Source: Cylindrospermum sp. NIES-4074 (GTDB lineage Bacteria > Cyanobacteriota > Cyanobacteriia > Cyanobacteriales > Nostocaceae). Taken from it: 64,000 nucleotides of DNA. Under the pieces are notes generated by a model. It was given only the letters and a program-made list of their open reading frames with translations, did no database searches and had not been told where the DNA came from. Positions within the stretch are counted from its first letter, which is position 1. The number at the start of each line of letters is the position of its first letter. Of the stretch, positions 17,353-25,687 are shown one piece after another. The position numbers and the translations under genes are program-made. The stretch is from positions 2,483,346 through 2,547,345 of the forward strand of contig AP018269.1 of NCBI GenBank assembly GCA_003994795.1, given 5' to 3'.

Positions 17353-19353
17353 ATGACTTTGTTTAATTACATCTTAAATTTTTATCAGTTTTTCATTACT
17401 CAAGCCCAGTTCCCTATGGCACTAAATATTTTTAATAAATCGCCACAAGAACCTTTTTCTTGGACTAAGGTAATCAAGAAAAGTGGGATTATAAGTGGAA
17501 TTTTAATTGCTTTTTTTATTCTTCTTGTTATTTTAGGAAATACCTTTAAGTTAACAGGGATCGTACTGTTTAGCCAGTTTATCAAAAATGATTTCCGGGG
17601 CGGAATGGAAAAAACTGTTCTTGCCTCACTCCCACAATTTATGTTACCCCTAATTACTAAATCTGCTGTTATTGGCTCCCCTAGTACTGATTTAGCTATT
17701 GTTCTTGGAACTTCAGAGACTGAAATAGTTGCACCTCGGGCAGGTAACGATGTTCTTCTTGCTGTAGATCCTAGCTCTGCTCAATTTGGTAGAGGGGAAA
17801 TAGATTTCTTAATGGGTGATTCTGGCAAAGACATATTTGTTCTTGGAGATTGGAGAAATGTTTACTATAACGGTGGTGGTAATAGTAATTTAGCTTCAAT
17901 TTTAGACTTTAATCTTAATGAAGATAAAATTCAGCTAAATGGCAAGCCAAGTGATTACTACTTGGTTAATTTTTCACAGATAAACTTGCCTGGTCAAGGA
18001 ACAGCAATATTTAAGAATGGAAAAGAACCTGATATTATTGCTCTTTTGCTAGATGCTTCTAATTTGAATCTAAATGAAGATTACTTTAAGTTTGTTGGTA
18101 ACACCCCAGATTCAAAAGTAGTTCTACCAGATATTAAGCAACTGGGAACTATTGGTGCTGACTACGCTTTTGCTATTACTAACGACCATAATGGCAATAT
18201 CTATCTGACGGGAGGAACAACTGGTTCTTTGGAAGGAACCAATGCCGGTGGAGAAGATGCCTGGGTCACGAAGTATGACAGCAATGGTAATGTTAGGTGG
18301 ATTCGACAGTTTGGTACTTCTGTAGAAGATAAATCTCTTGATATTGCCACTGACCCGATTGGCAATATCTACTTAATAGGATACACCTTCGGCTCTTTGG
18401 GAAAAAAGAACGCTGGAATAGAAAGAGATGTTTGGGTCGCGAAATTTGATACAGATGGGAACAAGCAATGGATTAAACAATTTGGCACTTTTACTCTCGA
18501 TAAAGGCTGGGGTATTGATGTTGACGACAATAGCAATATCTATGTGACGGGGTACACCCTTGGTAGCCTGGCAGCACTAAATCAAGGCTATACAGATACA
18601 TGGATAGCTAAATTTGATACTAGTGGTGATAAGCAGTGGATGAAACAGTTTGGTACTACTAATTTTGAAGATTCTTTTGGGGTGGCTGTTGATAAATATG
18701 GCAACGTTTATGCTGCTGGAGATATCTTCAAGAATGGTAATGCCAGTACTTATGATGCCAAGATAATTAAGTATGATAATGCTGGGAATCAGCAGTGGAT
18801 AAAACGGTTTGGTACTACTAATGTGGATTGGTTATGGGATATTGCTACTGATAGTAACGGCGATGTCTATGCTACTGGATACACTCTTGGTAATTCAGAA
18901 GGAAGTAATGCTGGATCTTATGATAACTGGGTAATGAAATTTGATGGTAGTGGTAGTCAGCAGTGGATTCGACAGTTTGGGTCTTCTGGTGAAGACTTAG
19001 CTAGAGGTATCGCTATTGATGAATTTAACAATTTATACTTGACTGGCTCTACTGATGGTAACTTAGGCGGGGCTAATGCAGGATCTTTTGATGCCTGGGT
19101 AGCAAAGTATGACAACAAGGGTAACCAGTTATGGATTAAACAATTTGGCACTGCTGATTATGAAAATTCTCATAGTATAACTGTTGATAGCGCTGGTCAT
19201 GTTTATGTTACGGGACTTACCGAAGGTTCCTTGGGAGGAACCAATACTGGATCTTATGATATCTGGATAGCAAAGCTGTCATCAACAGATGGAAATTTGT
19301 TGAGCCTTAACTCATGTGGTGAAACTGGTAGTGCATCAAGCAAGTGTGAGTGA
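17353..19353 (+). CDS. CylK-like protein: RTX-like calcium domain plus seven-blade SBBP propeller
   Basis: 666 residues with AGGAG before ATG 17353. Order: hydrophobic helix about 45-62; RTX-like domain about 105-245 with GRGEID (146-151) and GDSGKD (155-160) and the typical closing FVLGD and LNEDKIQL; then seven repeats of about 55 residues (roughly 262-640) of the form DxxGNIYxTGYTxGSL...WxxKFDxxGxxQWIKQFGT, SBBP beta-propeller blades. This fusion is characteristic of CylK, which couples resorcinols with secondary alkyl chlorides in cylindrocyclophane assembly, and of BrtB, which O-alkylates bartolosides. The CylC-like gene upstream would supply the alkyl chloride. Catalytic residues need an alignment. 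The N-terminal helix suggests membrane attachment; a start at Met22 would keep it. Confidence 0.78.
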   Translation: MTLFNYILNFYQFFITQAQFPMALNIFNKSPQEPFSWTKVIKKSGIISGILIAFFILLVILGNTFKLTGIVLFSQFIKNDFRGGMEKTVLASLPQFMLPLITKSAVIGSPSTDLAIVLGTSETEIVAPRAGNDVLLAVDPSSAQFGRGEIDFLMGDSGKDIFVLGDWRNVYYNGGGNSNLASILDFNLNEDKIQLNGKPSDYYLVNFSQINLPGQGTAIFKNGKEPDIIALLLDASNLNLNEDYFKFVGNTPDSKVVLPDIKQLGTIGADYAFAITNDHNGNIYLTGGTTGSLEGTNAGGEDAWVTKYDSNGNVRWIRQFGTSVEDKSLDIATDPIGNIYLIGYTFGSLGKKNAGIERDVWVAKFDTDGNKQWIKQFGTFTLDKGWGIDVDDNSNIYVTGYTLGSLAALNQGYTDTWIAKFDTSGDKQWMKQFGTTNFEDSFGVAVDKYGNVYAAGDIFKNGNASTYDAKIIKYDNAGNQQWIKRFGTTNVDWLWDIATDSNGDVYATGYTLGNSEGSNAGSYDNWVMKFDGSGSQQWIRQFGSSGEDLARGIAIDEFNNLYLTGSTDGNLGGANAGSFDAWVAKYDNKGNQLWIKQFGTADYENSHSITVDSAGHVYVTGLTEGSLGGTNTGSYDIWIAKLSSTDGNLLSLNSCGETGSASSKCE

Positions 19354-19364
19354 GGTAAAATGAC

Positions 19365-19402
19365 AGAGAGGTGTTGAGACTCTCGTCTCTCACCTCTCTT
19401 TT
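19365..19402 (+). terminator. Rho-independent terminator ending the biosynthetic cluster
   Basis: Long stem AGAGAGGTG..GAGAC with GTCTC.CACCTCTCT, four-base loop, followed by TTTT, 12 bp after the CylK-like stop codon. Confidence 0.8.
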
Positions 19403-19822
19403 GATTTTCATTATATATTGATTTTCAAAACAATGATAAACCACTCAAATTGCCAAGCAGGCATAGAATGATTTTTTTGACTGCTTGTGATTTTTTAGTT
19501 ACATGAAAATCTCAACCTAAGTGATGAAAAATTAGATTTTTATGGTTTAAATGTATGATTTTTGCAAATTTTAAAAATTACAAAGTTTTAATTTTCTTTG
19601 TGGATGACTCTTGACATTACAGTAATGGACAGTTTAGTTTATTCGTATAACAATTTAAAAGTTTAGTTTAAGTGAGTTAGCTGGAAACCCCGGAATCATG
19701 TAAAGTATGCAAACAAGGAATCAAGATTAATACAGGCACATTTTAACATACTTACAAAACTCAATAGATTTGGTTTTTATAGTGCCAACTTAATTGATAT
19801 TAAAAAAAAGAGAGAGCTTATA
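19403..19822. other. AT-rich gap before the DevBCA-type operon
   Basis: 420 bp without a supported gene. It probably carries the promoter of the transporter operon. I looked for an NtcA site (GTA-N8-TAC), which precedes devBCA in Anabaena, and did not find a full match. Confidence 0.4.
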
Positions 19823-21127
19823 GTGCGTGATACAGTAGCCAAAAGTTTCACATTCTTCAAAGCTGGTTCTCGCCAACTGATACTGTTGGCAGTAGCTACA
19901 AGTTTTGTTATTGCTGGAATCAAAATGTATAATTCTGGGCAAGTTCGGTCACAGTATTCTAGTACCACCCCAGAACCTCAATTGAGTATACCAAAAGTGA
20001 AAACGGTAACTGCCTTAGGAAGACTGGAACCAAAGGGGAAAGTGATCAAACTTTCGGCACCGGCTTTTAGTCAAGGTAGTCGAGTAGACCAACTTTTAGT
20101 TAAGCAAGGTAATCAGGTAAAGGCTGGGCAGATAATTGCCATTTTGGATAATCGTGATCGTCTACAAGCTGCTTTGCAAGAGGCCAAAGAGGTGGTAAAG
20201 GTATCACAGATAAATTTGGCAAAAGTGCTAGCAGGTGCGAAATTAGGTGAAATAGAGGCACAAAAAGCTGAGGTTGCCCGCATCCAAGCACAAACGCTAG
20301 GTGAACAAACAGAAAAAACGGAAACTGTCGCTAGACTAAAGGCAGAGTGGCAAGGCGAAAAAATAGCTCAACAGGCAACAATTAATAAACTAGAGATTGA
20401 AGTAAAAAATGCCCAAATAGAATTTCAACGCTATCTGCGACTTTATCAAGAAGGTGCTATTTCTCAGTCTTTATTTGACAGTAAGCGGCTCAATGTAGAT
20501 ACTATAACCCAGCAATTGCAAGAAGCAAAAGCAATTTTCAACAAAATAGATAATACTGGGAAAAAGCAAATTAGCGAAACCAAGGCTGTTTTGGGACGGA
20601 TTAAAGCCACCGGTAGTAAAGAAATCACTTCAGCAACCGCTAACTTAAATCGTATAGCTGAGGTACGCCCAATCGATGTAGCTGCGGCTAAAGCAGAAGT
20701 TAACCGTGCAATAGCATCTGAACAACAAGCAAAGGCCAACTTGGAACAATCCTACGTGCGATCGCCTGAGGATGGTATAATTATTGATATTCATACCCGC
20801 TCAGGTGAAATGGTATCTAATGACGGCATTGTAGAGATTGCACAAATTAACCAGATGTATGCAGTCTTAGAAGTTTATCAAAGCGATGTCAGCAAAGTAC
20901 TTCCAAATCAGCAAGTCAGCTTATCTAGTAATTCTCTACCAGATGAATTACAGGGAACCGTAGATTGGGTTGGCTGGAAAGTTCAACGCCAGAATGTAGT
21001 CAATACTGATCCCAGTGAAAATATTGACTCGAGAGTTGTTGAAGTTCATGTGCAATTGGATGAGCTATCTAGCCAAAAAGCCTCCAAATTCACTAATTTA
21101 CAAGTCAAGGCGGTGATTACACTGTGA
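19823..21127 (+). CDS. DevB-like membrane fusion protein (HlyD family)
   Basis: 434 residues from a GTG start. One N-terminal membrane helix (about 17-30), then TVTALGRLEPKGKVIKLSAP, a signature of cyanobacterial DevB proteins, a lipoyl half (VKQGNQVKAGQIIAILD), a long coiled coil (about 115-300) and the second lipoyl half (YVRSPEDGIIIDIHTRSGEMV). It bridges the inner-membrane ABC pump to an outer-membrane TolC-like channel. The overlapping GTGA with the next gene indicates translational coupling. DevBCA exports heterocyst glycolipids in Anabaena; here the position after the polyketide cluster suggests export of its lipophilic product. Confidence 0.92.
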   Translation: MRDTVAKSFTFFKAGSRQLILLAVATSFVIAGIKMYNSGQVRSQYSSTTPEPQLSIPKVKTVTALGRLEPKGKVIKLSAPAFSQGSRVDQLLVKQGNQVKAGQIIAILDNRDRLQAALQEAKEVVKVSQINLAKVLAGAKLGEIEAQKAEVARIQAQTLGEQTEKTETVARLKAEWQGEKIAQQATINKLEIEVKNAQIEFQRYLRLYQEGAISQSLFDSKRLNVDTITQQLQEAKAIFNKIDNTGKKQISETKAVLGRIKATGSKEITSATANLNRIAEVRPIDVAAAKAEVNRAIASEQQAKANLEQSYVRSPEDGIIIDIHTRSGEMVSNDGIVEIAQINQMYAVLEVYQSDVSKVLPNQQVSLSSNSLPDELQGTVDWVGWKVQRQNVVNTDPSENIDSRVVEVHVQLDELSSQKASKFTNLQVKAVITL

Positions 21128-22302
21128 GAGGATTAATTTACGAACTACGGCGGCGTACACCTCTAGGATGGTTACAACTCAGTCGGAAGAAAAGTCGTCT
21201 GTTGGTTGCATTGTTAGGGATTGCCTTTGCGGATATCCTGATGTTTATGCAGTTTGGTTTCCAACAAGCCCTATATGATAGCAATACGAGCATTAATCGC
21301 GCAGTGCTTGCAGACATAGTTTTGATTAGTCCTCTTAGCCGTAATATGCAAAATCTCTCTACCTTTTCGCGGCGGAGACTGTTTCAGGCTTATGATGTAC
21401 CAGGTGTCAAGTCAACCCAAGCCTTATATATTGGTCTAATTACTTGGAAAAATCCCCAAACGCGCAAAAAAGTTTCAGTACAAGTAATGGGGTTTAACCC
21501 CGATGAGCTAGCCTTAAATATACCAGGTATTGATTCCCATTTAGAGGAGATTAGGCTACCAGATACTTTTATTTTTGATCGTGGATCTCGAGGTGATTAC
21601 AACGAGGTTTTTAGCCAACTTGAGCAAGGTAAAATTGTAACCACAGAAATAGAAAAACGTAGCATTAGGGTTAGTGGCTTATTCACGTTAGGAGCATCTT
21701 TTGGATATGATGGCACATTAATTTCTAGTGATGAGAACTTTTTACGTATCTTTCCTAAAAGACAAGTAGGGGGTATCAATCTGGGATTGATTAATCTTGA
21801 ACCTGGTTATGATCCAAAGCAGGTAGCAGAGGCATTGAAGTCCCACCTCATAAGTGAGGATATAAAAGTATTGACCCGTGAGGAATTTATTCAGCTTGAG
21901 ATGGAGTATTGGAAAAAAGAAAGTCCTATTGGCTTTATTTTTGGTCTGGGTGCCGCCATGGGATTTCTAGTTGGTGTGGCTCTTGTCTATCAAGTTCTAT
22001 CGACTGATGTGAATGCACATATGAGAGAATACGCCACTTTTAAGGCAATGGGATATCGCAATTCATTTCTGTTGGGAGTAATTTTTGAAGAAGCCATGAT
22101 ATTGGCAATATTAGGTTTTATCCCAGGCTTTATTGTACCTTTAGGTCTTTACGATTTGACTCGAAACGCCACAACTTTACCGCTATATATGACGTTAAAC
22201 ATAGTATTTTTGGTGTTATCTTTGACTATTTTTATGTGTATAATTTCTGGTGCTATAGCTACCCGTAAACTACGATCTGCTGACCCTGCTGATATGTTCT
22301 AG
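21124..22302 (+). CDS. DevC-like ABC transporter permease
   Basis: 392 residues, MacB/FtsX-like permease. One membrane helix near 30-50 (LLVALLGIAFADILMFMQFG), a large periplasmic domain, and three C-terminal helices (about 280-300, 320-345, 355-380). The N-terminus RRTPLGWLQLSRKKSRLLVALLG is typical of DevC proteins. It starts with GTG overlapping the devB-like stop by 4 bp. It works with the fusion protein and ATPase encoded on either side. Confidence 0.92.
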   Translation: MRGLIYELRRRTPLGWLQLSRKKSRLLVALLGIAFADILMFMQFGFQQALYDSNTSINRAVLADIVLISPLSRNMQNLSTFSRRRLFQAYDVPGVKSTQALYIGLITWKNPQTRKKVSVQVMGFNPDELALNIPGIDSHLEEIRLPDTFIFDRGSRGDYNEVFSQLEQGKIVTTEIEKRSIRVSGLFTLGASFGYDGTLISSDENFLRIFPKRQVGGINLGLINLEPGYDPKQVAEALKSHLISEDIKVLTREEFIQLEMEYWKKESPIGFIFGLGAAMGFLVGVALVYQVLSTDVNAHMREYATFKAMGYRNSFLLGVIFEEAMILAILGFIPGFIVPLGLYDLTRNATTLPLYMTLNIVFLVLSLTIFMCIISGAIATRKLRSADPADMF

Positions 22303-22380
22303 TGTATCGCTAAGTTGACATTGAATCTTACCCAATTGTTATAATTTATCTTTATAATTGGCAACGGCAAAAATACACTT

Positions 22381-23109
22381 ATGCAAACTTTCAATTCTTC
22401 AGAACCTATTATCTCTATTAGCAATCTTGACTATTACTTTGGTAAAAACCAACTTCGTAAGCAAGTTTTATTTAATATCAACCTGGAAATAAATGCGGGC
22501 GAAATTGTGATCATGACAGGGCCTTCTGGTTCTGGTAAGACTACTTTGCTTACCTTAGTAGGTGGGTTACGTTCTTTCCAGTCTGGAAGTTTACGCATCT
22601 TAGGTAAAGAACTTTGTGGTGCTAGTGCCCGACAGCTAACACAGGTGAGGCGCAGTAATGGCTATATCTTCCAAGCACATAACTTACACGAAAGCTTAAC
22701 GGTAATACAGAACGTCAGAATGAGTCTGGAATTACATCCGAAAATCTCTCCAGAAGAAATGTTGGCTCGTTCCAAAGAAATATTGGAAGTGTTGGGTTTG
22801 GGAGAACGGTTGAATTATTACCCTGATAGCTTGTCGGGAGGACAAAAACAACGGGTTGCTGTCGCTCGTGCTTTGGTTAGTAAACCTAAACTTATACTAG
22901 CAGATGAACCCACCGCTGCACTTGATAAAAAATCTGGGCGCGATGTTGTTGAATTAATGCAGAAACTAGCGAAAGAACAAGGCTGTACGATTTTGCTAGT
23001 TACCCACGACAACCGCATTTTAGATATTGCAGACCGTCTTATTTACATGGAAGATGGCTATCTCATCAGAAGTAACGTAAATAGTGACATTTATAGCCCG
23101 ACCCCATAG
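22381..23109 (+). CDS. DevA-like ABC transporter ATP-binding subunit
   Basis: 242 residues with all ABC ATPase motifs: Walker A GPSGSGKTT, Q-loop FQAHNLHESLT, signature LSGGQKQRVAVARAL, Walker B LILADEPTAALD, and the H-loop LLVTHD. Similar to LolD/MacB-class ATPases. 78 bp downstream of the permease, same strand, completing a DevBCA operon. Confidence 0.93.
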   Translation: MQTFNSSEPIISISNLDYYFGKNQLRKQVLFNINLEINAGEIVIMTGPSGSGKTTLLTLVGGLRSFQSGSLRILGKELCGASARQLTQVRRSNGYIFQAHNLHESLTVIQNVRMSLELHPKISPEEMLARSKEILEVLGLGERLNYYPDSLSGGQKQRVAVARALVSKPKLILADEPTAALDKKSGRDVVELMQKLAKEQGCTILLVTHDNRILDIADRLIYMEDGYLIRSNVNSDIYSPTP

Positions 23110-23472
23110 TATTAACTGAACTCAATCCCAATCATTGCGGATATAACGGTAAAGGCAAGAGTAGACAGCCGACAATGCTTAGTGAAATTTATCTTAACCA
23201 ATGATGCCGTAGGATGAATTTCTTGCTTTGGTAGATGTGTGCAAAATCGTTACAAAATGATTACGCTTTTCAGCAAATCCATTGCTTACAGTACAGTTAT
23301 TTGATAGAGCAAGTATTTTTTAATTAGTTATTTGTAGCGACCTGCAATACTCTACCACGTATCCCTTTTTGCACATATTTTGGCAGACGCCCGTGTCAAG
23401 TTATCACTCCGGGGTGCGTTCTAGCTAATCGTGGGGATGTCTAGCTAGAACACACTCCAGGGCGCAATTGCC
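23110..23472. other. Gap with a large hairpin, between convergent genes
   Basis: 363 bp. At 23411-23427 and 23442-23458 there are 17-base inverted arms with two mismatches, including perfect GTTCTAGCTA/TAGCTAGAAC. It could act as a bidirectional terminator between the transporter operon and the HMA gene, or be a remnant of a small palindromic mobile element. No gene seen. Confidence 0.45.
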
Positions 23473-24006
23473 CTACACCCTATTCTCTGACTGGGTTTGG
23501 TCTGTGCCGTGGAGTTTAATAAAGATATCAAAGGCATACCATGCTAAAACATACCAAGGAATAACTTCTAATTGCAATCCTTTTAGCATTAGCTGTCTGG
23601 CAGCTAGTAAACTTAGTCCCAAGGGAAAAAGGAAGCGCAAATCAGCTACACCGTTTGTTGCTTCTTCGACCCGTCTATTCAAGTCCACAACTGCACTTGA
23701 TACACCTACCGCCGCCTCGCTGTTACCTTGGGTAATATCGGCGAAAATTATGCCTATATCTTTGAGTGTGGCTAGCACATTTTCTAAACTGCCTTCTTTA
23801 CCACTGTGGTTGATCAGAATACTACCATGTCGAAAATTAGCCCGTACCTGACTGACGTTAGATTGTGCTTTTATAACGTCAGTAATGATTTGCATTTTCC
23901 TAACTTCGCGATCGCCTGGAGCAACTCTCAACCTTAGCCGTCCTGGGGTATCACTAACGATTTTAGTAGATATAGGTTTGAATGTTTTGTTTAAGGTTAA
24001 TGTCAT
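23473..24006 (-). CDS. HMA2-type domain protein without CxxC
   Basis: 177 residues. Residues about 15-90 look like a heavy-metal-associated (ferredoxin-like) fold, but the loop reads SDTPGRLRLRVAPGD and lacks the CxxC metal site. Residues about 125-165 contain hydrophobic stretches (LRFLFPLGLSLLAARQ, VLAWYAFDIFIKL), probably membrane associated. It shares the PGRxRxRV motif with the 360-residue protein at 25688-26770, and a DUF5132-like gene lies between. Function unknown; metal binding is not supported by cysteine content. Confidence 0.65.
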   Translation of the reverse strand: MTLTLNKTFKPISTKIVSDTPGRLRLRVAPGDREVRKMQIITDVIKAQSNVSQVRANFRHGSILINHSGKEGSLENVLATLKDIGIIFADITQGNSEAAVGVSSAVVDLNRRVEEATNGVADLRFLFPLGLSLLAARQLMLKGLQLEVIPWYVLAWYAFDIFIKLHGTDQTQSENRV

Positions 24007-24050
24007 AATTTTAGACTTTTTGCTGAAAATGACTTGGTATAAGGAGGGTG

Positions 24051-24225
24051 GGGGGAGAGGGGGGATGTGGGGAGTGTGGGGAGTGTGGGGAGTGTGGGGA
24101 GTGAGAGATATTAAATATTATTCCTCTACTCCCCCTGCTCCCCCTCTCCCCACACTTCCCCATCTCCCCCATCTCCTCCATCTCCCCACACTTCCCCCTC
24201 TCCCCCCTCTCCCCACATCCCTATT
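24051..24225. repeat. G-rich/C-rich palindromic repeat element
   Basis: Left arm of GGGGAGTGT units with a 9-base period, an AT-rich centre (GATATTAAATATTATTC), then a C-rich right arm of CTCCCCACACTTCCCC units. The same centre and arms appear in the opposite orientation at 30972-31131 beside the origin, so this is a dispersed family. Confidence 0.8.
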
Positions 24226-24505
24226 CTGGCGTCCCTTGACCAGGTTCAAAAGCTGGTGTTTGCTTGGCTTCTGCAACTTCAGCCCTCGCTTCAGCCACAA
24301 TGTCATCCCAAGTTTCACCTAATTCTGCAATGGCTCCTTTGCTTCTTTCGTAAGCGAGAAGTCCGCCTTTGATCACTGACTTAGCTAGTGGTTTACCTAT
24401 TCCTGCCACAATAGGAAGTACCACAGGCGCTAATAAAACCGCTCCGATGCCTACTATAATTCCCGGAGCGCCAGCATCTTCCACAAAATCAGTAATTTTA
24501 GCCAT
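24221..24505 (-). CDS. DUF5132-like small membrane protein
   Basis: 94 residues. Residues 12-40 are hydrophobic and glycine-rich (APGIIVGIGAVLLAPVVLPI), followed by a basic patch (GKPLAKSVIKGG) and an acidic coiled tail. It has a strong ribosome site, GGAGGT, 9 bp before the ATG. Small proteins of this kind accompany HMA2-like genes in cyanobacteria; the exact role is not known. The stop codon touches the edge of the G/C-rich repeat. Confidence 0.7.
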   Translation of the reverse strand: MAKITDFVEDAGAPGIIVGIGAVLLAPVVLPIVAGIGKPLAKSVIKGGLLAYERSKGAIAELGETWDDIVAEARAEVAEAKQTPAFEPGQGTPE

Positions 24506-24709
24506 AGTTAAATTGACCTCCTATAAATTAAAATCTTGTGGGAAAGCCTTTTAACTTAATCGACTCAAGATATTTATCTCATCTTGCTGATGGTAGAGTT
24601 TTCTGTTTAGCTGACTGCTTATAACCAAACAAAACTGCGATCGCCTTTTCATAATGAAAGCGTGAGTCCTACCACAAATCAACGTTGATAATTCTCTATG
24701 GTGTCATTT

Positions 24710-25675
24710 TATAGCTATAGCCATCAAGATTAGGACGTAAACTATAAGAGTTCCCACATAGCATCTACCCCATTTCAATGGCTAAACCCTATAGTGATGA
24801 TTTCCGGCAAAAGGTTATGCAAGCGATCGAATTGGACGGTCTCAAGAAGTGTGAGGCAAGCCTTCTGTTCAATATTAGTCGCAATACAATTAACTTGTGG
24901 TGTCAACGCAAAGCCGAAACGGGTGATGTCAAACCTAAACAGAGGAAAGCATCGCCGCAGAAGGGCAAAATTAGGGATTGGGAGAAGTTTCGCACATTTG
25001 TCAAAGCGCAAGGGGATAAAACCCAAAGTGAAATGGCACAGCTATGGGATGGACAGATTAGCCAACGCACAATTTCCAGGGCTTTGCAAAAGATAGGACA
25101 TACTCGTAAAAAAAAACATACGGATATAGTCAACGAGATGAAGCCAAGCGGGCAGCATTCTTAACGCAACTGGAGAACCCCAAAGCGCCGCACCTAGTAT
25201 ATGTTGATGAGTCTGGTATGGATGAACGCGATAATTACGGTTACGGATACTCCCCTGTTGGAGAACGCTTTTACGACCTCAAATCAGGTTGTCGCAAGGG
25301 TCGCATCAATATGATTGCTGGCTATCGAGATGGACAACTAATTGCGCCATTTACGATTGAGGGGGCGTGTAACCGTACCGTGTTTGAAACCTGGTTAGAA
25401 ACTTGCTTGATTCCGATGCTACGACCCGGTGAGTGGGTGATTGTCGATAATGCTACCTTTCATCGTGGCGGTCGGATTGCTCAATTAATTGAAGAGGCAG
25501 GGTGTCAGTTAGTTTACCTACCGCCTTATTCACCTGATCTCAATCGCATTGAAAAGTGTTGGGCCACTTTGAAAAGTAGGGTTCGCAAGATTTTATCCAC
25601 ATCGGATAATTTACGTGATGCAATGGAAATCGTTCTCAAGCAAGCAGCGTCCTAATTAATCTGGCTACGGCTATA
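24710..25675 (+). mobile_element. IS630-family insertion sequence, complete
   Basis: About 966 bp bounded by imperfect 27-bp terminal inverted repeats (24710-24736 and 25649-25675, about 20 matches, outer TATAGC and inner ATTAGGAC), with TA at both edges as expected for IS630 target duplication. It sits 12 bp beyond the stop of the 360-residue HMA gene and separates that gene from the other two in the HMA group. Confidence 0.88.
24778..25655 (+). CDS. IS630-family transposase, two frames joined by -1 frameshift
   Basis: The first frame (24778-25164) carries the helix-turn-helix part (CEASLLFNISRNTINLWCQR). The second continues in the -1 frame after nine A residues at 25108-25116. Read through, the join gives KKKTYGYSQRDEAKRAAFL, the normal IS630 sequence, then the DDE catalytic residues in YVDESGMDE, VIVDNATFHRGG and DLNRIEKCW. 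Total about 292 residues, a standard length. Frameshifting on an A-run is known in this family, so the element may be active. Both parts lie between intact terminal repeats. Confidence 0.88.
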
Positions 25676-25687
25676 TCAAATAGACTT

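Noticed and set aside
19403-19822. NtcA activator site for the DevBCA-like operon
   Set aside because: No GTA-N8-TAC match found by eye; closest candidates miss one half-site.
24051-24225. Possible CRISPR array
   Set aside because: Short G/C-rich units are contiguous or palindromic, with no unique spacers of constant length; the same is true of the other repeat regions.
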